DNA of 23,116 nt from a virus, in IMG/VR virus record IMGVR_UViG_3300021130_000019, positions 1 through 23,116 of that record; one strand, 5' to 3'. Position 1 is the stretch's first letter; each line of letters opens with the position of its first letter. Position numbers and translations under genes: made by a program. The notes below the pieces were generated by a model that was given only the letters and a program-made list of their open reading frames with translations, made no database searches and had not been told where the DNA came from. Shown in pieces: positions 13,901-19,158 of this stretch.

Positions 13901-14108
13901 TTAATGCCTTTCTTAACGTAATTAATTCAGCTTGCATTTCGGCTAATTTATTTGATGGCACAAGCACAGAGTTACCACGAATAGTTTTAAGTTCCTCTAT
14001 TTCAGCTTGTTGCTGGCGTAGCATGGTGGCTGCTTGCGTTAAAGTTAAATCATCAAACCATCCAGTAGTCATATTTTCTAAAGCATCAGCTAGTTCATTT
14101 GCGTTCAT
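13887..14108 (-). CDS. 73-aa coiled-coil phage protein
   Basis: Begins MNANELADALENMTTGWFDD and continues LTLTQAATMLRQQQAEIEELK. Short phage proteins with NELAD.LE and ATMLRQQQAEIE.LK are common, usually annotated hypothetical. The first part looks like a small domain, the rest a coiled coil. AAAGGAAATAGC before the ATG is a good ribosome site, and an extended -10 promoter lies 26-53 bases upstream, so this is probably the first gene of an internally promoted small-gene transcript. Confidence 0.75.
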   Translation of the reverse strand: MNANELADALENMTTGWFDDLTLTQAATMLRQQQAEIEELKTIRGNSVLVPSNKLAEMQAELITLRKALNEMA

Positions 14109-14133
14109 TGCTATTTCCTTTCAGCTTTTAGCT

Positions 14134-14161
14134 AATGTAACAGATTTATTTGTATTGTAAA
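14134..14161 (-). promoter_or_regulatory. Leftward sigma70-like extended -10 promoter
   Basis: On the minus strand, -35 TTTACA (14156-14161), a 16-base spacer, and -10 TACATT (14134-14139) preceded by TGT, an extended -10. The core AATCTGTTACATT nearly equals the rightward promoter at 16303-16330 (AATCTGTTACACT). Predicted start near 14127 gives a leader of about 18 bases before the 73-aa gene. Confidence 0.55.
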
Positions 14162-14180
14162 GCATTGTGTTGCTTTTTAG

Positions 14181-15536
14181 TCACTTTAGCTCTTCAATTG
14201 CTATATCGCTAATTGCGCGTTTGTCCGCCAACGCCGCCCAGATGCGCTCATCAATGGTTTTGTTGGTCAGCAGGATGTAGCACCATACATCTTGTGTTTG
14301 TCCGCTGCGATGGAGGCGCCCAATGGTCTGCTCATACAGCTCCAAACTCCAAGGTAAACTGATAAATACCAGCTTATTGCCGCCATGCTGAAGATTCAAG
14401 CCATGACCTGCGGACTTGGGGTGAATTAGTAGCAACTCGATCTTGCCCGCGTTCCAACGCTCGATAGCGTCTGTATCGTCTAGCGTTACAGCATGTGGAT
14501 AGCGGCGTTTGAGTTCGGCTAGCTCTTCCTTGTAGTTATAGACAATCAGCGTATTGGCTCGTTGGTTCTCGGCTAACAGATCATCTAGCAGTTCAAATCT
14601 GTGGTCTGAAAACCACACTGGCGTTTGTTTGATGTCAAATTGACCGGGAATACTAGACGCCGATTTCTCCGTGTAGTAACAAAAGCCAGAAGCCATCTGT
14701 TGTAATTTCTGCGTAACTACGGCAGAATTGGCAGCTACTACTTTTGCTTCAGGAAATTGATGCACAAAGTCTTTTTTCATTTTCTCGTAGGGTTCGCGAT
14801 CTGGCAAATCGCAACGTATCTCTACGGTTCGCAATGGTGGCAACTTATCTTTATATTCACTGGATTCAAGTAAAAATGTCGCAGGGCGAATACGTTGCAT
14901 TACTGATTCTAACGATCCTAATCTGGGTTGCCATTCACCAAAATCGCGATTGATACATACAAAGTATTGCTGTAGGAACGCACCCTTGCTTCTGCCTAAC
15001 AGCTTTTGGTCAACAATTTTGCACTGACCAAAGACATCCTCCAAGCCATTGCTGGTAAAGCTGCCCGTCAAACCCCAACGTATTGGTACAAGGTCTAGCA
15101 CTTTTAACAATGCCTTAAAGCGTGTTCCCGATGGGTTCTTGAGCTTGGTTAACTCATCAAACACAATACCGTCAAAATCAAGGTATTGTTCAGTGAGCCA
15201 TTGAATGTTGTCGTAATTAATGACTACAACTTGGGACTTACTTCTCAAGGCTTCTAGCCGTTGCTTAGGAGTGCCAATACAAACTGATAAGGATAAACCC
15301 TTAGCCCACTTGTCACGCTCTTGTCGCCATACATCGGTGCATACGCGCTTGGGGGCTAATACTAACCAACGCTTAACTATTTTGGTGTCAAGCATTTCCT
15401 TCATGGCAGTTAAAGCAATCGCGGTTTTACCCGCGCCTACTGATGCTAAAATCATCGCCCTATCGTTCTCGTACAAGAAGTCAACGGCTTTTTCTTGATA
15501 ATCCCTAAGTTTAAGCATGGCGGGCGTATTCTCCAT
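14181..15536 (-). CDS. SNF2-like DEAD/DEAH-box helicase/ATPase
   Basis: 451 residues with a full superfamily 2 motif set: Q-like start LRDYQEKAVDFLYEN, Walker A ASVGAGKT (31-38), motif Ia VLAPKRV, Walker B variant FDELTKLKN (DELT instead of DEAH, residues 127-130), motif III GLTGSFTSNGLEDVFGQ, and in the second lobe motifs V (HPKSAGHGLNLQ) and VI (QTIGRLHRSGQTQDV). It resembles the single-chain SNF2-type translocases that sit next to VRR-NUC nucleases in many phages. It would use ATP to move along or remodel DNA in replication or repair. The start overlaps the end of the HNH gene by 26 bases; a second in-frame ATG at 15518 is possible. Confidence 0.9.
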   Translation of the reverse strand: MENTPAMLKLRDYQEKAVDFLYENDRAMILASVGAGKTAIALTAMKEMLDTKIVKRWLVLAPKRVCTDVWRQERDKWAKGLSLSVCIGTPKQRLEALRSKSQVVVINYDNIQWLTEQYLDFDGIVFDELTKLKNPSGTRFKALLKVLDLVPIRWGLTGSFTSNGLEDVFGQCKIVDQKLLGRSKGAFLQQYFVCINRDFGEWQPRLGSLESVMQRIRPATFLLESSEYKDKLPPLRTVEIRCDLPDREPYEKMKKDFVHQFPEAKVVAANSAVVTQKLQQMASGFCYYTEKSASSIPGQFDIKQTPVWFSDHRFELLDDLLAENQRANTLIVYNYKEELAELKRRYPHAVTLDDTDAIERWNAGKIELLLIHPKSAGHGLNLQHGGNKLVFISLPWSLELYEQTIGRLHRSGQTQDVWCYILLTNKTIDERIWAALADKRAISDIAIEELK

Positions 15537-16017
15537 GATATTTATGCCGCGCTTCTTGAGCTACTAAATCTGCTAACTCTAAATCATCAAAATAACCTAA
15601 ACATCTTTTTCCTGCATCTGTAGATACTTGAACAATCCATTTTTTATCTCTTGAACACCAATGAACGCCTTTTACGCCAGACTTATTATTGCGATTTATG
15701 CCTCGATTCCATAGATTTTGTAGCTTTGTGGCTGGGCGTAAATTGTCAATATTGTTATTAAGCCTATTTCCATCTATGTGATCTAAAAATTCCGGAACCC
15801 ATTTATGGTGCATAAAAAATATTAACCGATGGCTTAAATAACCTATACCATCAAATTTTATTTTCATATACCCTTGATCGTTTACATGCCCCGCTATATC
15901 ACCAACTTTAATACAATTACTTCTTGCAATTTTCCAGTAAAGCGCTCCATCTTTATATTCAAATAGCTTATGTAAATACTCTAATGGGGGCATGGGTTTG
16001 TTACTTTTGCTAGCCAT
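15511..16017 (-). CDS. HNH homing-type endonuclease with AP2 domain
   Basis: 168 residues. Residues about 60-95 hold an HNH nuclease core (LSHRLIFFMHH...LDHIDGNRLNNNIDNLRPAT), and residues 113-165 an AP2-type DNA-binding domain (SGVKGVHWCSRDKKWIVQV, GYFDDLELADLVAQEARHKY). This pairing is typical of free-standing phage homing endonucleases, which spread by cutting alleles lacking them. GGAG lies about 8 bases before the ATG. It overlaps VRR-NUC by 37 bases and the helicase by 26 bases in other frames, so it is wedged at a junction of two genes that are often adjacent in phages. Activity is not proven by sequence alone. Confidence 0.9.
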   Translation of the reverse strand: MASKSNKPMPPLEYLHKLFEYKDGALYWKIARSNCIKVGDIAGHVNDQGYMKIKFDGIGYLSHRLIFFMHHKWVPEFLDHIDGNRLNNNIDNLRPATKLQNLWNRGINRNNKSGVKGVHWCSRDKKWIVQVSTDAGKRCLGYFDDLELADLVAQEARHKYHGEYARHA

Positions 16018-16280
16018 TCGTTAATCTCCAATTTTGTACTTAAACAGGCGTACCGTTGTTTTAAAGCTACAACATCATCTTTAAATATTTCTTGCATCGG
16101 CGACAGGTATCCACCCTTTGGTCGCTTTAATTCTACAAACCATGTATTGCCATTCGGCATACAAGCAATACGGTCTGAAACGCCGCGTTGTGTTGGTGAT
16201 TTAAACTTATAGGTCTTTCCACCAATAGACTCAACTGACCAAACAAAATACTTTTCTATTTCACGTTCGCGTTCGTTCAT
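15981..16280 (-). CDS. VRR-NUC domain nuclease
   Basis: 99 residues. The core GVSDRIACMPNGNTWFVELK then RPKGGYLSPMQ contains the PD-(D/E)xK-like catalytic set: Asp36, Glu50 and Lys52, plus the Gln63 seen in VRR-NUC proteins. Minimal phage members of this family are structure-specific endonucleases in related systems; here it is likely to work with the SNF2-like helicase downstream. The C-terminus (KVTNPCPH) lies within the overlap with the HNH gene. There is no strong ribosome site; the promoter predicted just upstream would start the mRNA at or within two bases of this ATG. Confidence 0.88.
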   Translation of the reverse strand: MNEREREIEKYFVWSVESIGGKTYKFKSPTQRGVSDRIACMPNGNTWFVELKRPKGGYLSPMQEIFKDDVVALKQRYACLSTKLEINEWLAKVTNPCPH

Positions 16281-16284
16281 AAGA

Positions 16285-16312
16285 AATATATCATAAAAAG
16301 TGTTGCACTCAA
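16285..16312 (-). promoter_or_regulatory. Leftward early promoter, nearly leaderless
   Basis: Minus strand: -35 TTGAGT (16307-16312), 16-base spacer, -10 TATATT (16285-16290) preceded by TGA (extended -10). Transcription should begin near 16278-16280, which is the ATG of VRR-NUC. Its -35 box overlaps the -35 box of the rightward promoter by two bases (16307-16308). Confidence 0.5.
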
Positions 16313-16330
16313 AAAATAATCTGTTACACT
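16303..16330 (+). promoter_or_regulatory. Rightward early promoter
   Basis: -35 TTGCAC (16303-16308), 16-base spacer, -10 TACACT (16325-16330) preceded by TGT (extended -10). Predicted start near 16337 leaves about 25 bases, including an AAAGGA ribosome site, before the DUF2800 gene. Same spacing and -10 design as the two leftward promoters. Confidence 0.6.
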
Positions 16331-16361
16331 GACAGTTCTAAAGAAAAAAGGATAAAGAAAA

Positions 16362-17486
16362 ATGGCAAAGCATTCAGCAATTGTAGGCGGTTCCACCGCT
16401 TCTCGGGTAATCAAATGCCCTGCATCTGTAGCGCTCTGCGCCAAGATGCCGCCAAAGCCTTCAAGCAAATACGCCGACGAAGGAACATTACTTCACAACG
16501 CAATCGCAGAAATTTTAGAAAAAGATTTAGAGCCAAGCGAAATCATTGGTTTTAAGTACAAAGAACTTGAAGTAACTCACGAATTATTTGCTGACAAAAT
16601 TATTCCCGCTTTGCGTAGTTTGGATGAAGTTGATCCTGATTGCGAAATGAAAATAGCAGTCGAGTCAGAAGTAGATTTCGGTGAATATCTTCCCGGTGTA
16701 TTTGGTTCTGCTGACGTTATTGGGCGCCTTGGAGATAAAGCAATTGTTCTGGATTGGAAGTTTGGTTCTGGCGTAATCGTTAATGCCGAAGAGAACAATC
16801 AAGGTATGTTCTATGCCGCGGCAGCCATGCGTACAGAGAAAACCAAGTGGGCATTTGAGAGCGCTAAAGAGATTGAGATCATTATTGTTCAACCTCCAGA
16901 GATGCGTCGTTGGGTTACAACTCCCGAGCGCATCAAAGAGTTTGAACAGCAACTATCTATTGCCGTTAAAGAAGCTGGACGCAAAGACGCACCGATGCAA
17001 TCAGGTAGCCATTGTCGTTGGTGCGCTGCGAAGCCTGTTTGCCCCATCATGACCGATTCTGTAGCTCGATCAACACAGATTGCATTGAAAGATCTAAAAC
17101 CCGATTTGATTGCAACTTATTTGCAACAAGCCGATGTGCTTGAGGATTGGATTAAAGAGCTGCGTGACTTAGCTCATCAGATGTTGGAAGCGGACGTTAG
17201 GGTTCCGGGCTATAAGCTAGTAGCTAAAAGAGCCATACGCCAATGGGCTGACGAACATGAAGCAGCCATAGCGTTATCGACTAAAGGTATTTCACCTCAT
17301 AAGCCATTAGAAGTCATTTCTCCTGCACAAGCAGAAAAGCTTCTTGGTAAAAGCGGCAAAGACGCAATTAAAGATTTAGTAGTAGCAGTAAGCAGTGGCA
17401 GTACGTTGGTACCGGAGAGTGATCCCCGCCCAGCGGTTTTACAAATCGGCAAGCAACTCACCGCTGCCTTAAACAAACTTAACTAG
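16362..17486 (+). CDS. DUF2800 family Cas4/RecB-like nuclease
   Basis: 374 residues. PD-(D/E)xK features: GVFGSADVIG (Asp118) and VLDWKFGSG (Asp131, Lys133), followed by NNQGMFYAAA. Four cysteines at Cys19 (VIKCPAS) and Cys218, Cys221, Cys227 (HCRWCAAKPVCP) have the one-plus-three arrangement of iron-sulphur nucleases such as Cas4 and AddB. Likely a 5' to 3' type exonuclease or recombination nuclease acting with the SSB-like protein 12 bases downstream. First gene of the rightward replication operon; AAGGA lies about 9-10 bases before the ATG. The DUF2800 label is from recognised pattern; direction of DNA degradation is unknown. Confidence 0.87.
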   Translation: MAKHSAIVGGSTASRVIKCPASVALCAKMPPKPSSKYADEGTLLHNAIAEILEKDLEPSEIIGFKYKELEVTHELFADKIIPALRSLDEVDPDCEMKIAVESEVDFGEYLPGVFGSADVIGRLGDKAIVLDWKFGSGVIVNAEENNQGMFYAAAAMRTEKTKWAFESAKEIEIIIVQPPEMRRWVTTPERIKEFEQQLSIAVKEAGRKDAPMQSGSHCRWCAAKPVCPIMTDSVARSTQIALKDLKPDLIATYLQQADVLEDWIKELRDLAHQMLEADVRVPGYKLVAKRAIRQWADEHEAAIALSTKGISPHKPLEVISPAQAEKLLGKSGKDAIKDLVVAVSSGSTLVPESDPRPAVLQIGKQLTAALNKLN

Positions 17487-17498
17487 GAGCAAAGAGCA

Positions 17499-18173
17499 AT
17501 GAGCAATTTAACAACATTTAAAAACGCAGGTTTACCAGCAGTAGCAGATTTATCCAAGGCTTTGAAGTCTAACTTAGCAACCGTTACCGATGTTGGTACT
17601 GTGATTATTAAGATGGACAAGACAGGTCATTGGGTATTTGGTTCAGATCAAACTGAAACGCAAGATGGTTCCGAATGGGCTATCAATCCTTTTAGCTTTG
17701 TACATGGTTACATCGCTTGGGGCGCGTCTGAAGTATTGGGTGAGAAGATGGTTCCCATTAATCAACCACTACCTGAACTCGAGCCAGCACCAGCCAATGC
17801 TAAAAAAGGTTGGGAAGTACAAGTCGGTTTAGAAATGAAGTGCATCAATGGTGACGACAAGGGGCTAACAGCTCGTTGGGCAACCACAGCAACCGGCGGC
17901 AAACGCGCCATCCAAGCATTGGGTGTTGAGATTGCCGAGCAGATCGAGAAAGACTCTAGCAAGCCAGTTGCCATCGTTGCATTAGAAACTGAGCATTACA
18001 CTCACAAGTCTTATGGTAAGGTATACACCCCAAAGATTCGTGTAATTCGTTTTGAGTCTATGGAAGTGGAATCAGCTACCGATGCGCCTGAACTTGAGGC
18101 ACCAGAAGCAGATGAACCAGAAGTAGCAGCAGCTCCAGCAGCGCCAGTGCGTCGTCGCAGAGCAGCCGTATAA
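17499..18173 (+). CDS. SSB-like phage replication/recombination protein
   Basis: 224 residues. Begins MSNLTTFKNAGLPAV and contains TGHWVFGSDQ, EWAINPFSFVHGYIAW, LEMKCINGDDKGLTARWATT and HKSYGKVYTPKIRVI: a beta-rich body with an acidic/Ala-rich tail ending in RRRRAAV. Proteins of this kind are common beside DUF2800 nucleases in phage operons, in the slot where DUF2815 ssDNA-binding proteins occur. I therefore infer ssDNA binding; the OB fold cannot be proven by eye. The basic tail differs from the acidic tip of bacterial SSB. GGAG occurs about 12 bases before the ATG. Confidence 0.72.
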   Translation: MSNLTTFKNAGLPAVADLSKALKSNLATVTDVGTVIIKMDKTGHWVFGSDQTETQDGSEWAINPFSFVHGYIAWGASEVLGEKMVPINQPLPELEPAPANAKKGWEVQVGLEMKCINGDDKGLTARWATTATGGKRAIQALGVEIAEQIEKDSSKPVAIVALETEHYTHKSYGKVYTPKIRVIRFESMEVESATDAPELEAPEADEPEVAAAPAAPVRRRRAAV

Positions 18174-18285
18174 ACTTGTATAAACACGGGGTGAAAGTAC
18201 TGACACTATTCAGCTCAAGTACTCGAGGACGAACGACTAAAAAGACTTGCGAGTAGCCCCACCTAATTTAACTAGAGGACAAATC
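18174..18285 (+). ncRNA. Candidate structured mRNA leader A
   Basis: 112 bases untranslated. GGGG (18188-18191) can close onto CCCC (18257-18260); inside, TACTCG (18220-18225) pairs with CGAGTA (18250-18255) and CTGA/TCAG (18200-18203, 18210-18213) forms a small hairpin. AAGTACT occurs twice (18195-18201, 18217-18223), giving an alternative partner for AGTA. The 5' ACGGGG and 3' AGTA(G)CCCCACCTAA are shared with leader B. It precedes the 67-aa gene, whose ribosome site (AGAGG) lies just past the clamp. Fold is by hand, not computed. Confidence 0.35.
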
Positions 18286-18489
18286 ATGGTAGACAGATCA
18301 AATTTAAACCCGACAGAGCGTCGGCAAATCAGCGAAGTAAAGATGGCGATGGTTCGCGCCGCGCAAGTCAATATTAAGAATATTTTCCCAAGTCTTGGCG
18401 CCAAGAGCGAAAAAGTGCACCACACTAAGAGCTTGTCGCATACGCGTAAGGGTTCAGGACGTAAGCACCAGCAAGGTAAAGTAGTATAA
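18286..18489 (+). CDS. 67-aa basic protein
   Basis: Begins MVDRSNLNPTERRQISEVKM and ends HTRKGSGRKHQQGKVV. Start ATG at 18286 chosen for AGAGG 7 bases upstream; an in-frame TTG at 18247 would cut into leader A. N-terminal helix, then a strongly basic, His-rich C-terminal tail that could bind nucleic acid. It sits between two related-looking structured leaders in the replication operon. Family not recognised. Confidence 0.65.
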   Translation: MVDRSNLNPTERRQISEVKMAMVRAAQVNIKNIFPSLGAKSEKVHHTKSLSHTRKGSGRKHQQGKVV

Positions 18490-18640
18490 CGATTACGGGG
18501 GAAATAATCGGCTCGCGAAAGTGGATACACAAGTAAGCCTTGTCCAAAGCGGGAAGCCTAACATCCTAGGAAAAATGGTTAGGTAGCAAGAGGATAGTAA
18601 ACCGATTAAAGTACCCCACCTAAATTAGAGGATTAGGATA
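18490..18640 (+). ncRNA. Candidate structured RNA, leader B
   Basis: 151 bases without a reading frame. Hand fold: GGGG (18497-18500 or 18498-18501) with CCCC (18614-18617) and TAATCGG (18505-18511) with CCGATTA (18602-18608) nest as an outer clamp. Inside, CTCGC (18512-18516) pairs with GCGGG (18549-18553, one G-U), enclosing GG-ACAAG/CTTGT-CC (18523-18545). A second arm is CCTAAC/GTTAGG (18557-18562, 18578-18583). An upstream CGATTA (18490-18495) can instead pair with TAATCG (18505-18510), exposing CCCC. CCTAA (18619-18623) can pair with TTAGG (18633-18637), which is the ribosome site of the next gene. It could be a riboswitch-like leader or a free phage ncRNA. Confidence 0.5.
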
Positions 18641-18808
18641 ATGAGATTCATTATTGGATTTATTGCTAGTGCAATTTTATTAACTTTTACATGGTGGCTG
18701 GCTGGATATAACTTTGACCAACGAAATATTGATGTTGCTTTTGGATTTGGTATGAGTGTAATTCTCAGCTTTATTGCTGGTATGGGTGCGGAAACCACTA
18801 AATACTAA
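18641..18808 (+). CDS. 55-aa two-helix membrane protein
   Basis: Reads MRFIIGFIASAILLTFTWWL...AGYNFDQRNIDVAFGFGMSV...ILSFIAGMGAETTKY. Two transmembrane segments (about 3-22 and 33-48) with a short polar loop. AGGATTAGGATA before the ATG is a strong ribosome site and may be masked by the leader's CCTAA. Small membrane proteins in early operons are often host-takeover or superinfection-exclusion factors, but nothing here shows that. Confidence 0.72.
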   Translation: MRFIIGFIASAILLTFTWWLAGYNFDQRNIDVAFGFGMSVILSFIAGMGAETTKY

Positions 18809-18822
18809 AAAGGATTAGGACA

Positions 18823-19158
18823 ATGATTGTAGATAACAAAGACGGTACATTTAGTATTAAACGCCTTACTGTATGGGAAATGTCCGCTGACGAAGTAAAG
18901 ATTTTGCAAGAGCAAAATAAACAGCTTAAAGAGTTTGTTAAAGCAATATTAGTTCATGGCGGTGACGGCGTTGGTGATTGGGATGGCTATGAATTACAAG
19001 AGTTGGCAGTTAAATCAGGGCTGTTTATAGAAAAGACAATGACCGAGCCATGTAATTTAGGTAAAGAAGAAACCGAAAGCTGTTTATGCCGCGAGTATTG
19101 CTATGGCGAAGAATCGTGGGAATGCTACAGAATTAATAGATTCTTGTTGGAGGATTGA
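18823..19158 (+). CDS. 111-aa hypothetical protein with C-terminal Cys cluster
   Basis: Begins MIVDNKDGTFSIKRLTVWEM. A central helix (DEVKILQEQNKQLKEFVKAI) is followed by a Cys-rich tail (CNLGKEETESCLCREYCYG...C) with five or six cysteines that could bind a metal. AGGATTAGGACA precedes the ATG, almost the same initiation sequence as the preceding gene. The stop overlaps the polymerase start (TGATG). Family not recognised. Confidence 0.72.
   Translation: MIVDNKDGTFSIKRLTVWEMSADEVKILQEQNKQLKEFVKAILVHGGDGVGDWDGYELQELAVKSGLFIEKTMTEPCNLGKEETESCLCREYCYGEESWECYRINRFLLED

Noticed and set aside
14160-14174. Short AAAGCA/TGCTTT inverted repeat as a terminator
   Set aside because: A six-base AT-rich stem overlapping the promoter region, with a T-run only on the strand that carries no upstream gene.
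18247-18285. N-terminal extension of the 67-aa protein from a TTG codon
   Set aside because: The ATG at 18286 has a good AGAGG site and the extension overlaps the conserved leader motif.
18490-18640. tRNA or tmRNA
   Set aside because: No T-loop consensus, no acceptor stem or tag frame; the fold differs from both.
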